A stretch of 40,026 nucleotides of DNA from Nonomuraea sp. NEAU-A123 (lineage in GTDB: Bacteria > Actinomycetota > Actinomycetes > Streptosporangiales > Streptosporangiaceae). The stretch spans positions 1 to 40,026 of the forward strand of contig NZ_JAHFZZ010000046.1 of the NCBI RefSeq assembly GCF_018603905.1, written 5' to 3'. The position numbers and the translations under genes were made by a program. The notes beneath the pieces were generated by a model. The model saw only the letters and a program-made list of their open reading frames with translations, was not told the DNA's origin and did no database searches. Shown here piece by piece: positions 6,919 to 16,029 of the stretch (its first letter is position 1; each line of letters starts with the position of its first letter).

Positions 6919-8276
6919 GCCGCGCGCGGGCCGCGACGGATCAGCCGAGTGAGCTCGGTTGAGTCGTCCGCGGCCTGCTCCGCTCGGGTGACCGCCTCTC
7001 GCGCGTACCCGTGCAGCGCCCAGACCGCGCCGTCGGCCAGCTCTTTCAGCTCGGCGATCTGCGTGGCCACGTAGCGGGCGTCCGATTCGATGGCCTTGCG
7101 GCGCCGCCAGAGTCGCCAGCCCGCCAGGCCGATCAGCACCGCCCCCGGACCAGCGAGTGCGGGCACCCCCAGCCCGTCCACCAGCAGGGCGCCGAGGAGG
7201 AGACCGACCCCCGCCACGATCAGCGCGACGGCCTCCCATGGCGGCCGTCGCCGCATGGTCCCCTGGGTCACGATCTCGCGCTCAGCGGCCGCGAGCGAGC
7301 TCTCCTCGGGTCCCTCGGGGTGCAGTTCGACGCGGTGGCCTAGCAGTGACACCGCCACCGTGGCGGGCGGCGCCAGACTGCTGTCAGATTCGAGCTCCTC
7401 CGCGACGCCGCGCAGTATCGGGCCCGCTACGTGCAGGGCGAGCGCGGCCAGATGTGGATCGGCACCGGGGCGCAGGTCGTCGAGGAGGTGCGAGGTCAGC
7501 GAGGCCATCGGCCCCGGGGGGCCGCCGAGGCCGATGAGTGAGCGGAGCACGGCGAGCGGCTCGTCCTCCTCCCACGTGGCGGCGGGGCTGCTGGAGCTGT
7601 TGGTGAGGGGGGTGGAGGCGTCGTGCTCGGCCTGCCGAGCCGAGGTGATCTCCGCGCACCGGGCGCGCAGCCGGGCGAGCCGCGCGGCGGCCTGGACGGG
7701 CTTCGCCAGCTCCGGGATCTCCGCCATCTCGGGGAAGTCGAGCAGCGAGGCGGGTACGACCACCGACGGCTCACCGGGGATGAGCGCCTGCGTCCACTGC
7801 GCCGCGTCCGCGTGTTCGGGTACGCCCACCGTGTCGAGCTTGCGGAGTACGAAGATCTTCCCGGCGGGACCGTAGGCGCCCCTGGCCGCGGCCAGCCAGA
7901 GTGAGCGCTGGCCGTGGGTGACCGGCTGGTCGAGCGACAGGTCGCCGAAGGCGGTGCCGAGCCAGGAGGCGTGGATGCGGCTGCCGTGACCGGCGACGGC
8001 CAGGGCCAGGGCCAGGAAGAGCGCGGTCTGCTGCTGGTCGCGCCCGGCGGCCTTGCTCAGCGGCGCCAGCGGATCGTCACCGGTGAGTATCGCGACCAGT
8101 GCCTCGACGGCGGGCGGCAGCCAGTAGCCCGGTTTGTCGGGAAAGTCGGGTGGGGCCGGAGGCACGGTGCCGTTGGCGGCCAGGTGGGACAGCAGCGCCT
8201 CGGCATAGCGGTGCAGCTCGGTCGCTGGTTGGGGGCCGGCAGTCAGGTCCGTGCTCAAGGCAGAGAACTCCCCCAT
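6915..8276 (-). CDS. Membrane protein of unknown function, two C-terminal TM segments
   Basis: 453 residues from ATG 8276, with GAGG seven bases upstream. I recognise no family. Residues 1-340 are soluble, rich in Ala and Leu, and contain a basic helix (AARLARLRARCAEI). Two membrane helices lie at about 350-390 (AVALIVAGVGLLLGALLV and AGPGAVLIGLAGWRLW) with a short connection. They are followed by RRRK and a ~60-residue charged helical tail likely to be cytoplasmic. There is no signal peptide, so the large N-terminal domain is probably also cytoplasmic. The gene is monocistronic on the minus strand, 75 bases downstream of argS, and ends over the sepF stop. Placement next to sepF might hint at an envelope role, but that is weak. 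Confidence 0.7.
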   Translation of the reverse strand: MGEFSALSTDLTAGPQPATELHRYAEALLSHLAANGTVPPAPPDFPDKPGYWLPPAVEALVAILTGDDPLAPLSKAAGRDQQQTALFLALALAVAGHGSRIHASWLGTAFGDLSLDQPVTHGQRSLWLAAARGAYGPAGKIFVLRKLDTVGVPEHADAAQWTQALIPGEPSVVVPASLLDFPEMAEIPELAKPVQAAARLARLRARCAEITSARQAEHDASTPLTNSSSSPAATWEEDEPLAVLRSLIGLGGPPGPMASLTSHLLDDLRPGADPHLAALALHVAGPILRGVAEELESDSSLAPPATVAVSLLGHRVELHPEGPEESSLAAAEREIVTQGTMRRRPPWEAVALIVAGVGLLLGALLVDGLGVPALAGPGAVLIGLAGWRLWRRRKAIESDARYVATQIAELKELADGAVWALHGYAREAVTRAEQAADDSTELTRLIRRGPRAA

Positions 8277-8314
8277 AGTGGCCTCAGTTCATGACCGCGT
8301 AAAGCCTAGCCGGG

Positions 8315-8343
8315 GGGCGCGCCGTCCAGGTGGAGGCGCGCCC
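8315..8343 (-). terminator. GC-rich hairpin after argS
   Basis: A perfect 9-bp stem, GGGCGCGCC (8315-8323) with GGCGCGCCC (8335-8343), with an 11-base loop, sits nine bases beyond the argS stop on the minus strand. There is no T-run after it, as is common for terminators of high-GC actinobacteria. Confidence 0.5.
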
Positions 8344-8351
8344 GCGACGTG

Positions 8352-10079
8352 CTACATGCGCTCGGGCACCGGGACCCCGAGCAGGTCGAGCCCGGTCTCC
8401 AGGACCCGCAGGGTCAGCGCGCAGAGAGCGAGCCGGTGCGCCTTCGTCTCGGCGTCGACTCCGTCCTTGGCCACCGGGCACTCCTCGTAGAACGTACTGA
8501 AGAGGCTGGCGGTCTCGAACAGGAAGGCGCAGAGCCGGTGCGGCTCCGACAGGGCCGTGACCTGCTCCACCAGCGCGCCGAAGCCCAGCAGGTGGAGGGC
8601 CAGGGCCCGCTCGGCGGGCTGGCCGAGCACGATGCGGTCGGTCGCGTCGGCCGGCGCCACCCCCGCCCGGCGGAAGATCGAGCGGATCCGGGCCGTCGCG
8701 TACTGCATGTAAGGGCCGGTGTTGCCGTTGAACCCGAGCATGCGGTCATAGTCGAAGACGTATTCGCTGTCGTGGCTGACCGCCAGGTCGGCGTATTTCA
8801 CCGCGCCGATGCCCACGGCCTGCGCGATCTCGGCCCGCGCGGCCTCGTCGTAGCCGCGGTCGGCGATGGCCGCCGCGGCCCGGTCGACCGCCTCCTGCAG
8901 CAGGTCCATCAGCTTGATGGACTCGCCGGACCGGGTCTTGAACCGGCGCCCGTCCTTGCCCAGCATCATGCCGATCTGGACGTGCTCGGCCGAGACCGTG
9001 TCGGGCAGCCAGCCGGCCAGCTCGGCCGCCGCGAACACCATGCGGAAGTGCAGCGCCTGGTCGGCGCCCACCACGTAGAGCATCCGGTCGGACTTGAGGT
9101 CCTCGACCCGATAGCGGATCGCCGCCATGTCGGTGGACGCGTAGCCGTAGCCGCCGTCGCTCTTCCTGATGATCAGCGGGAGCGGCTTGTCGTCGGAGCC
9201 GGTGAAGCCGGGCGGGAAGACGCAGAGCGCGCCCTCGCTCAGCACGGCGACCCCGGCGGCCTCCAGGTCCCGGCAGGTCTTGTCGAGCAGCGGGTTGTAC
9301 ATGCTCTCGCCGGCGATGTCGGCGTCGGTGAGCGTGACGCCGAGCATGCTGTAGACCTTGTTGAAGTAGGTGATCGTGGCGTCCATGAAGACGTGCCAGA
9401 GCCGGAGGGTCTCCGGATCGCCCGACTGGAGCATGGTCACCCGCTTGCGCGAGCGGACCTTGAACTCTTCGCCGCCGTCGAACTGGGCCCTGGCGGCCTG
9501 GTAGTACTCGGTGCCCATGCCGGCTTCGAGCTGCGCGACCGCGGCCTCCTCGCCGATGTCGAGCAGGTGCTCGATGAGCATGCCGAACGGCGTGCCCCAG
9601 TCGCCCAGGTGGTTTTGCCTGACGACGGTGTTGCCGAGGTGCTCGTGCAGGCGGGCCAGCGAGTCGCCCACGATCGTGGTGCGTAGGTGGCCGACGTGCA
9701 TCTCCTTGGCCGCGTTGGGCGCGGAGTAGTCGACCACCACGGTCTGCGGCGGCGTGGAGAAGCCGACGCCCGTGCGCGGGTCGTCGAGCATCCTGGCCGC
9801 CTCGGACTCGATCCACGAGTCGTCGAGCGTGATGTTGAGGAAGCCGGGGCCGCTGACCTCGACCGTGCCGGGGAAGTCGGACAGCTCCGACCTGATGGCC
9901 TCGGCGACCTCCCGCGGTCCGCGTCGCAGTCGCTTGGCCAGGCTCAGCGCGACGTTCGCCTGGAAGTCGGCGAACTGGGAGGGCCGGATCAGCGGATCTG
10001 CGTCGGCGTACTCGGAGCCGAACGCGTGCGCCAGCGCCTGCTGGACGCGCTCGGTGAGCACTATCTGCGGGTCGGTCAT
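8352..10079 (-). CDS. argS: Arginyl-tRNA synthetase
   Basis: 575 residues, normal length. This cytoplasmic class Ia enzyme charges tRNA-Arg with arginine using ATP. The N-terminal Add1 domain is followed by the Rossmann catalytic domain with the HIGH signature as HVGH at 128-131 (SAPNAAKEMHVGHLRTT). The KMSKS loop is degenerate (MLGKDGRRFKTRSGE), which is usual for ArgS. The C-terminal DALR anticodon-binding domain ends in GLDLLGVPVPERM. The ATG at 10079 overlaps the stop of the upstream P-type ATPase gene as ATGA, so argS is co-transcribed and probably translationally coupled with it. In many actinomycetes argS is followed by lysA and hom; here it is followed by an unrelated membrane protein gene. 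Confidence 0.97.
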   Translation of the reverse strand: MTDPQIVLTERVQQALAHAFGSEYADADPLIRPSQFADFQANVALSLAKRLRRGPREVAEAIRSELSDFPGTVEVSGPGFLNITLDDSWIESEAARMLDDPRTGVGFSTPPQTVVVDYSAPNAAKEMHVGHLRTTIVGDSLARLHEHLGNTVVRQNHLGDWGTPFGMLIEHLLDIGEEAAVAQLEAGMGTEYYQAARAQFDGGEEFKVRSRKRVTMLQSGDPETLRLWHVFMDATITYFNKVYSMLGVTLTDADIAGESMYNPLLDKTCRDLEAAGVAVLSEGALCVFPPGFTGSDDKPLPLIIRKSDGGYGYASTDMAAIRYRVEDLKSDRMLYVVGADQALHFRMVFAAAELAGWLPDTVSAEHVQIGMMLGKDGRRFKTRSGESIKLMDLLQEAVDRAAAAIADRGYDEAARAEIAQAVGIGAVKYADLAVSHDSEYVFDYDRMLGFNGNTGPYMQYATARIRSIFRRAGVAPADATDRIVLGQPAERALALHLLGFGALVEQVTALSEPHRLCAFLFETASLFSTFYEECPVAKDGVDAETKAHRLALCALTLRVLETGLDLLGVPVPERM

Positions 10080-12388
10080 GGTCTAAGGGTACCGGCGAGC
10101 TTGACCGCCACGCTGATCGCCGCTGAGGCCACCACGGAGATGCCGACGGCGGTCAGATCGTTGCTGAGATCGCTGGGTTCGAGGGCGAAGAAATGCCGGA
10201 CGAAGGGGATCGCCAGAGCCAGCGCGAACAGCCCGGCCATGCCGCCGATCATGGCCATCCGGCCCAGGGTGAGCGGCTTGGTGATCAGGATGAGCACCCA
10301 CCAGGTGGTGAGGAAGAGCGCGATCGTCGCCGACGTACGATCCTCGATCAGGGTGGAGGTGCCGGTGTGCGCGGCCCAGAACGACAGGAACACCGCCCCC
10401 GCGCAGAGCACTCCGGCGGGTACGGCGAAGCGCAGCACACGGGGTACGAACCCGGGCTTGGCCCGTTCGAGCGTCGGCGCGAGCGCCAGGACGAACGCCG
10501 GGATGCCGATGGTCAGCGCGTTCACCAGCGTGGAATGGCGCGGCGCGAACGGGAACATCAGCCCGAGGACCCCGGTGAGCAGCGAGAGGGCGATCGCGTA
10601 GAACGTCTTGGTGAGGAAGAGGTTCGAGACCCGCTCGATGTTGGCCAGCACCCGGCGGCCCTCGCCCACCACGTACGGCAGCGAGGCGAACTTGTCGTCG
10701 AGCAGCACCACCTGGGCGACGGCCTTGGTGGCGGGACTGCCCGCGCCCATCGCGATGCCCAGGTCGGCGTCCTTGAGCGCGAGCACGTCGTTGACGCCGT
10801 CGCCGGTCATCGCGACGGTGTGCCCGCGCGACTGCAGCGCGCCGACGAAGGCGCGTTTCTGCTGCGGGGTGACGCGGCCGAACACGGTGTGGGTGTCGAG
10901 TAACTCGGCCAGCTTGCCGGGGTCGTTCTCCGGCAGGGTACGGGCGTCGATCGCGCGATGGCCGCCCGGGATCTCCAGGCCGGTGGCGATCGCGGCGACG
11001 GCATCGGGATTGTCGCCGGAGAGCACCTTGACCGTGACGCCCTGCTCGGCGAAGTAACGCAGGGTCTCGTGCGCGTCGGGCCTGATGCGCTGCTTGAGCG
11101 TGACGAGCGCGACCGCCTCCACGCGTACGCCGTCCTCGGAAGCCGCCCTTTCGGCCATCGCCGCCAGGCTGTCCGTACGGCATAACGCCAGAACCCGGGT
11201 GCCGGTCGAGGCCAGTTCGGCGGCCTGCTCGTAGCCGTCGGCGGTGCGGTCGAGCAGGACGTCGGGGGCGCCGAGCAGCCACACCCCGTGGGGGCCGAAG
11301 TCGGCGCCGCTCCACTTGCGCGCCGAGGAGAACGGCACGACCTCGCCGGCCGTCCACCCGCCGGCCGCCGACGGGTAGCGGGCCTGGATGGCCTTGGCCG
11401 TGGCGTTGGGCCGGTGGTCCACGTTGGCCAGGGCGGCGAGCGCGTCGTCGATCGGCTGGTCGTCGCGCAGGGGCAGCACCTCGCCGAGGTCCATGCCGCC
11501 GGCGGTGAGCGTGCCGGTCTTGTCGAGGCAGAGCACGTCCACCCGGGCCAGGCCCTCGATCGCGGGCAGCTCCTGGACCAGGCAGTCGCGGCGGCCGAGC
11601 CGTACGACGCCGACGGCGAAGGCGATCGAGGTCATCAGCACCAGGCCCTCGGGGATCATGGTGACGATGCCGGCGACCGCGCCGGTGATGGCGGTGCCGA
11701 AGTCGGTCGAGTTACGTAGCTGGCTGTAGAGCAGCAGCGCGCCGATCGGGATGACGAGCCAGGTGATGTACTTGATGAAGTTCGTGACGCCGTCACGCAG
11801 CTCCGAGCGCGCCAGGTGAAACCGGCTCGCCTCCTCCGCCAGCCGTACGGCGTAGGCGTCGGTGCCGACCTTGGTCGCGACGAACGCGCCCGAGCCCGCG
11901 ACGGCGAAGCTGCCCGACAGCGCCTCGTCGCCCGGCCGCTTGTGCACCGGGTCTTCCTCGCCGGTCAGCAGCGATTCGTCGATCTCCAGCCCGTCGGACT
12001 CGACGACCTCGCCGTCGACCAGCAGGCGGTCACCGGGCCCGAGCAGGATCAGGTCGCCGAGCACCAGTTGGCGCGGCTGGAGCTCCTGGTCGCGCCCATC
12101 GCGGCGGACCGTGACCGGCGACTCGTTGATCACCGCGAGCTTGTCGAGCGTGCGTTTGGCCCGTAACTCCTGCACGATGCCGATCAGCGAGTTGGCCACG
12201 ATGACCAGCCCGAACAGCCCGTCCTGCCACGCGCCGAAGATCAGGACCAGCGCCCAGAGCAGGCCGATGACCAGATTGAACAGCGTGAACACGTTGGCTC
12301 TGATGATCGCGCCGAACGACCTGCTCGACCGGCGCGGCACATGGTTGGTCTTCGCCCCCGAGACCTGTGCCGAGGTTAAGCCGTCCAC
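10076..12388 (-). CDS. P-type cation-transporting ATPase, CtpE-like
   Basis: 770 residues. P-type ATPase landmarks in order: actuator loop DESLLTGE at 137-144, PEGL in membrane helix 4 at 246-249, the phosphorylation motif DKTGT with Asp289, and the hinge TGDGVND at 528-534. The start MDGLTSAQVSG and the short N-terminus without CxxC heavy-metal domains argue against copper- or zinc-type pumps. Overall layout resembles mycobacterial CtpE, which takes up calcium, and more loosely MgtA/SERCA-type pumps; ion assignment from sequence alone is tentative. About 10 membrane helices are expected in the cytoplasmic membrane. It lies 31 bases downstream of plsX and overlaps argS by four bases. Confidence 0.88.
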   Translation of the reverse strand: MDGLTSAQVSGAKTNHVPRRSSRSFGAIIRANVFTLFNLVIGLLWALVLIFGAWQDGLFGLVIVANSLIGIVQELRAKRTLDKLAVINESPVTVRRDGRDQELQPRQLVLGDLILLGPGDRLLVDGEVVESDGLEIDESLLTGEEDPVHKRPGDEALSGSFAVAGSGAFVATKVGTDAYAVRLAEEASRFHLARSELRDGVTNFIKYITWLVIPIGALLLYSQLRNSTDFGTAITGAVAGIVTMIPEGLVLMTSIAFAVGVVRLGRRDCLVQELPAIEGLARVDVLCLDKTGTLTAGGMDLGEVLPLRDDQPIDDALAALANVDHRPNATAKAIQARYPSAAGGWTAGEVVPFSSARKWSGADFGPHGVWLLGAPDVLLDRTADGYEQAAELASTGTRVLALCRTDSLAAMAERAASEDGVRVEAVALVTLKQRIRPDAHETLRYFAEQGVTVKVLSGDNPDAVAAIATGLEIPGGHRAIDARTLPENDPGKLAELLDTHTVFGRVTPQQKRAFVGALQSRGHTVAMTGDGVNDVLALKDADLGIAMGAGSPATKAVAQVVLLDDKFASLPYVVGEGRRVLANIERVSNLFLTKTFYAIALSLLTGVLGLMFPFAPRHSTLVNALTIGIPAFVLALAPTLERAKPGFVPRVLRFAVPAGVLCAGAVFLSFWAAHTGTSTLIEDRTSATIALFLTTWWVLILITKPLTLGRMAMIGGMAGLFALALAIPFVRHFFALEPSDLSNDLTAVGISVVASAAISVAVKLAGTLRP

Positions 12389-12419
12389 ACAACCCCCAGT
12401 TTTGTGGATCTGCCACAGA

Positions 12420-13445
12420 CTATGAGGTTCTCAGCCGATGCGGGCGTTGGGTGGCCGCGATTCTGTCGCCGATGCGCGCGACGACGCCCTGCGCCGACAG
12501 GTCGGCGGCGAGCCGGCAGGCGGCGCTGATGCCGGCTGCTCTGGACGAGCCGTGCGCGATCACCACGGTCCCGTTCAGTCCGAGCAGTACGGCGCCGCCG
12601 TGGGCTTCGGCGTCGAGGCGGCGGCGCAGCTCGCGCAGGCGTGACCGCTGCAGGAACGCCCCCAGCCTGGACATCCTGTTGCCGTCGATCGTCTGCCGGA
12701 GCTCGCTGAACGCGTAGCGGACCGCGCCTTCCATGGTCTTCAGCGCGACGTTGCCGGTGAAGCCGTCGGTGGTGATCACGTCGGCGACGCCGGTCAGCAG
12801 GTCGTGGCCCTCGACGTTGCCGATGAAGTGGAGGCCGGGGGAGCTTTGCAGGAGCTCGTGGGCCCGCTTGACGATCTTGTTGCCCTTCTCTGCCTCGCTG
12901 CCGATCGTGAGCAGGCCGACCTTCGGCTTGGCGATCTCGTAGGCCAGCTCGGCGTAGACGGACCCCAGATGCGCGAACTGCACCAGCATTTCCGGCTTGA
13001 CCTCGGCGTTCGCGCCCGCGTCGAGCAGCAGCGTGGGCTTGGGCAGTGTGGGCAGGGCGACGGCGATGGCCGGGCGGAGCACTCCCTGCTGGGCCTTGAG
13101 ACGGAGCCGCCCCGTGGTCACGATCCCGGCGGTCGAGCCCGCGGACACCACCGCCGACACGTCGCCCCGCCGGACCAGATGGCAGGCGATCGCGATGCTG
13201 GAGCGGGGACGGCGCAGGCTGGCCAGCGCGCCCTCGTCCATCGCGATGGTCTCCTCGGCCCGGACGATCGGGATCTCCTTGGTCGCGTCGTGGTCGGCGA
13301 GCGCCTCGTAGAGCACCCGGGGCGAGCCGACGAGCACCACCGCCAGCCCGCGCTCCCGCACGGCATGCACGGCCCCCGCCACGATCTCGTGTGGCGCGTG
13401 GTCGCCGCCCATGGCGTCGAGCGCGATCGGCCTGGTGTCGGACAA
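12420..13445 (-). CDS. plsX: Phosphate acyltransferase PlsX
   Basis: 341 residues from a TTG at 13445, chosen because CGAGGTG lies just upstream and the family begins right there with PIALDAMGGDHAP (residues 6-18). The in-frame ATG further upstream would add ~33 low-complexity residues. PlsX makes acyl-phosphate from acyl-ACP and phosphate for PlsY, the first step of phosphatidic acid synthesis; it is a peripheral membrane enzyme. Further conserved blocks are AGSTAGIVTTGRLRL, LLDAGANAEVKPE, GLLTIGSEAEKGN and VITTDGFTGNVALKTMEG. In many bacteria plsX is next to rpmF, acpP, fabH or rnc. Here it stands between a DUF1707 gene and a P-type ATPase. Confidence 0.93.
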   Translation of the reverse strand: MSDTRPIALDAMGGDHAPHEIVAGAVHAVRERGLAVVLVGSPRVLYEALADHDATKEIPIVRAEETIAMDEGALASLRRPRSSIAIACHLVRRGDVSAVVSAGSTAGIVTTGRLRLKAQQGVLRPAIAVALPTLPKPTLLLDAGANAEVKPEMLVQFAHLGSVYAELAYEIAKPKVGLLTIGSEAEKGNKIVKRAHELLQSSPGLHFIGNVEGHDLLTGVADVITTDGFTGNVALKTMEGAVRYAFSELRQTIDGNRMSRLGAFLQRSRLRELRRRLDAEAHGGAVLLGLNGTVVIAHGSSRAAGISAACRLAADLSAQGVVARIGDRIAATQRPHRLRTS

Positions 13446-13568
13446 AAGGTCACCTCGTACGGCTCGCGATGCGTTCCTGTGGCGTGGCCGGAACGCGGTC
13501 GCGCTGCGGTCGCCCCCCGTCCGCATCGTAGGCACGCTGTGCACCGGGCCGGTCGGCGGGTGGCCGGC

Positions 13569-14141
13569 TCAGCCGACGCTGCGTAGGTTCCAGTCGGAGA
13601 CTTCGCGCGAGACGATGACCTTGGAGAACATCGATCGGCCCGTGACCCGGATGAGCGGTCCGTCCTCGCGGGCGCCGCCGCCTGTCACGTGGCGCTTGCC
13701 GAACATGGAGCCGCCCTCGTCGATCACCTGGGCATTGTCGGGCACAAGTACTATGAGCTTGCTGAAGCGGGCGTCGGCCTCGATGGTGATCTCCCGGCCG
13801 GGCAGCACGGCCTCCGACAGGTCGATGATCAGCGCGCCGAACCTCGCCGTGAGCCTGGTGTGGCGGGAGGCGACCCAGCGGCCCTTTCTGATCACCTTAC
13901 TGAACTTCGAGTCGATCGTCTGCTGCTCGATGGTGAGCGACGCGACGTTTGGCGCCGCCACGTCGGGCAGGTCACGGGTGATAGGTGTCAGTTCGCCGAC
14001 GGTCTTGGCCGAGTAGGTGGCGTCGAGGCGGTCGGCGTGTTCGAGGCTGGTGAGCATTCCGGTGGCGAGTGCCTCACTGAGCACCGCGGCCACGCGGTCA
14101 CGGTCGGCGTCGGAGGCGCGCAGGACGGGATCAGAGGTCAC
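13569..14141 (-). CDS. DUF1707 protein with LiaF-like C-terminal domain
   Basis: 190 residues from a GTG at 14141. The N-terminal ~55 residues (LRASDADRDRVAAVLSEALATG, then LEHADRLDATYSAKTVGELTPI) are a DUF1707 domain, common in actinomycetes. The rest resembles the beta-helical C-terminal domain of cell-wall-stress proteins of the LiaF/DUF2154 type: alternating short beta segments around DLSEAVLPGREITIEADARFSKLIVLVP. No membrane segment is visible, so it should be cytoplasmic or peripheral. LiaF modulates an envelope-stress two-component system in Firmicutes, but no kinase/regulator pair is nearby. Role unknown. Confidence 0.8.
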   Translation of the reverse strand: MTSDPVLRASDADRDRVAAVLSEALATGMLTSLEHADRLDATYSAKTVGELTPITRDLPDVAAPNVASLTIEQQTIDSKFSKVIRKGRWVASRHTRLTARFGALIIDLSEAVLPGREITIEADARFSKLIVLVPDNAQVIDEGGSMFGKRHVTGGGAREDGPLIRVTGRSMFSKVIVSREVSDWNLRSVG

Positions 14142-14316
14142 GATTCGTCAGTCTACGCGCAATCGCGATATGTCGCGAGTGGTCAAACCTCAAGGAAAAC
14201 TTGGAGCCCAAGGGAACCGGGGACGCTGTGCATAGCGTCCGGGTATAAGAACCGTAGACGCATGACAGGCGACTGAGGTTTACAGCGGATCGAACAAAAA
14301 AGATGGGAAAGGCCTA

Positions 14317-15639
14317 GTGATCTTGAACCAGGCGGGCACGCGTCGCTTCCGGGCGTACACGTCCAAGCACCTCGACGAGCTCCTGCAGCGTGCGGGGCTC
14401 GACGATGAGCAGCGGCTGAGGGTACGCGCCGTTGCCACGGTGCTGCCCTTTCGGACGAACGCCTACGTGGTGGACGAGCTCATCGACTGGTCGGCTGCGC
14501 CCGACGATCCCATATACCGTCTCGTCTTTCCCCAGGAGGACATGCTTCCGTCCACGGACGTCGCCCGGCTGGCCGACCTGCTGAAGGCCGAGGCGCCCAA
14601 CGTGGAGATCCAGGCCGAGGCCAACCGGGTGCGCGCGCAGCTCAACCCGCACCCGGCGGGGCAGAAGGAGCTCAACGTTCCCCGGATCGGCGAGGAGCCG
14701 GTGCCGGGGCTGCAGCACAAGTATCCCGAGACCGTGCTCATCTTCCCCAAGCAGGGGCAAACCTGTCATGCCTACTGCACCTACTGCTTCCGGTGGGCAC
14801 AGTTCGTCGGGGACGCGGACCTGAAGTTCGCCTCCGACGACATCGAGCAGATGGTCTCCTACATCCGCCAGAATCCCTCGGTCACCAGTGTGCTGATCAC
14901 CGGCGGCGACGCCATGATCATGGGCGAGTCGGTGATCAGGCGATATATCGAGCCGCTGATCGGCCTGGAGCAACTGGAGTCGATCAGGATCGGCACCAAG
15001 GCGCTGGCCTACTGGCCGCAGCGGTTCGTGTCCGACCCCGACGCCGACGCCACGCTCGAACTGTTCGAGCAGGTCGTGGACGCGGGCAAGAACCTGGCGT
15101 TCATGGCCCACTTCACGCACCCGCGTGAGCTGGAGTCGCCGCTGGTCGAGTCGGCGGTCAAGCGGATTCTCGGCAGCGGGGCGACGATCAGGACACAGGC
15201 GCCGCTGATCCGGTCGATCAACGACGATCCCGCCGTGTGGTCGAGCATGTGGCGGCGGCAGCACACGATGGGGATGATCCCGTACTACATGTTCGTCGAG
15301 CGCGACACCGGCCCGCAGGACTACTTCGCGGTCCCGCTCGCACGGGCGCACGAGATATTCAGGGACGCCTACTCGACGGTCTCCGGGCTCTGCCGGACCG
15401 TCCGGGGGCCTTCCATGTCGGCCACCCCGGGGAAGGTGTGCGTCGACGGGGTGACGGAGATCGCCGGTCAGCGGGTGTTCGTGCTCCACTTGATTCAGGC
15501 CCGCGACCCCTCTCTGGTCGGCCGGCCGTTCTTCGCGGAGTACGACCCGTCCGCGGTGTGGCTGACGGATCTGCGGCCGGCGTTCGCCGATCGGTTCCCG
15601 TTCGAGATGGCCGCGGAGGACATGCTCGTGCCGGCCTGA
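14317..15639 (+). CDS. KamA-family radical SAM protein (lysine 2,3-aminomutase-like)
   Basis: 440 residues from a GTG at 14317 with GGGAAAGG upstream. The radical SAM cluster motif CX3CX2C is CHAYCTYC, Cys150, Cys154 and Cys157, after the KamA-like lead-in PETVLIFPKQGQT. ITGGDAM (194-200) matches the SAM-binding GGD region. A C-terminal lysine in ATPGKVCVDG (Lys373) falls where lysine 2,3-aminomutase holds its PLP, but the glycine-rich DAPGGGGK loop is not conserved, so PLP use is uncertain. Known family members move amino groups of lysine, glutamate or arginine. No lysine-fermentation or beta-amino-acid partner is near, and the gene is apparently monocistronic, so its substrate is unknown. 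A hairpin, GGACGCT/AGCGTCC, lies upstream at 14221-14240. Confidence 0.85.
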   Translation: MILNQAGTRRFRAYTSKHLDELLQRAGLDDEQRLRVRAVATVLPFRTNAYVVDELIDWSAAPDDPIYRLVFPQEDMLPSTDVARLADLLKAEAPNVEIQAEANRVRAQLNPHPAGQKELNVPRIGEEPVPGLQHKYPETVLIFPKQGQTCHAYCTYCFRWAQFVGDADLKFASDDIEQMVSYIRQNPSVTSVLITGGDAMIMGESVIRRYIEPLIGLEQLESIRIGTKALAYWPQRFVSDPDADATLELFEQVVDAGKNLAFMAHFTHPRELESPLVESAVKRILGSGATIRTQAPLIRSINDDPAVWSSMWRRQHTMGMIPYYMFVERDTGPQDYFAVPLARAHEIFRDAYSTVSGLCRTVRGPSMSATPGKVCVDGVTEIAGQRVFVLHLIQARDPSLVGRPFFAEYDPSAVWLTDLRPAFADRFPFEMAAEDMLVPA

Positions 15640-16029
15640 GCGGTCAAGCGCGTGTCCCGCAAGCGGAAAAATTGAGCCCCCGGCCCGTGACAATAGTTTT
15701 CCCGGCCGTTGTCAACGGGCCGTTGGGGTGCTCCTTCCGAACGCGGGTGACGTCAACGGAATATCCGAAATAAGCCCCTGCTATTTCGCGATTTGTCTCC
15801 CGACTCGACGCCTCTTCCATGATCGCTCCCAGGGCCCGGAAGGCCGTGTGACACGGACTTTCCGCAGTCTGCGCCCCGCTGGCCGCGGTGATACAACTGC
15901 GTCGGTAGCTCAGCCGGGACGACGCGCTTCGTGTGGTGCCCATAGCGTGTTCGCCGCGGCATTCGGGGGTTATCGATACGCATCTCCGCTGTTTTCGAGA
16001 GCGATCGATCACGAGCCGGGAAGGCAAAT
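15640..16029. other. 390-bp intergenic region upstream of the repeat protein
   Basis: No gene is supported. A palindrome CCGTTG-T-CAACGG lies at 15706-15718 next to a further copy of the CCGTTG half. The region is unusually AT-rich for this genome at 15770-15795. It should hold the promoter of the gene at 16030; I cannot fix the boxes. Confidence 0.4.

Noticed and set aside
8349..9686. 445-codon plus-strand frame opposite argS
   Set aside because: Antisense shadow of a complete, conserved ArgS.
14314..15693. 459-codon minus-strand frame opposite the KamA-like gene
   Set aside because: Arg/His/Gly-rich shadow; the plus strand has the radical SAM motif and start signals.
15903..15914. GGTAGCTCAGCC resembles a tRNA D-arm
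   Set aside because: No matching acceptor stem, anticodon arm or T-arm can be folded around it.
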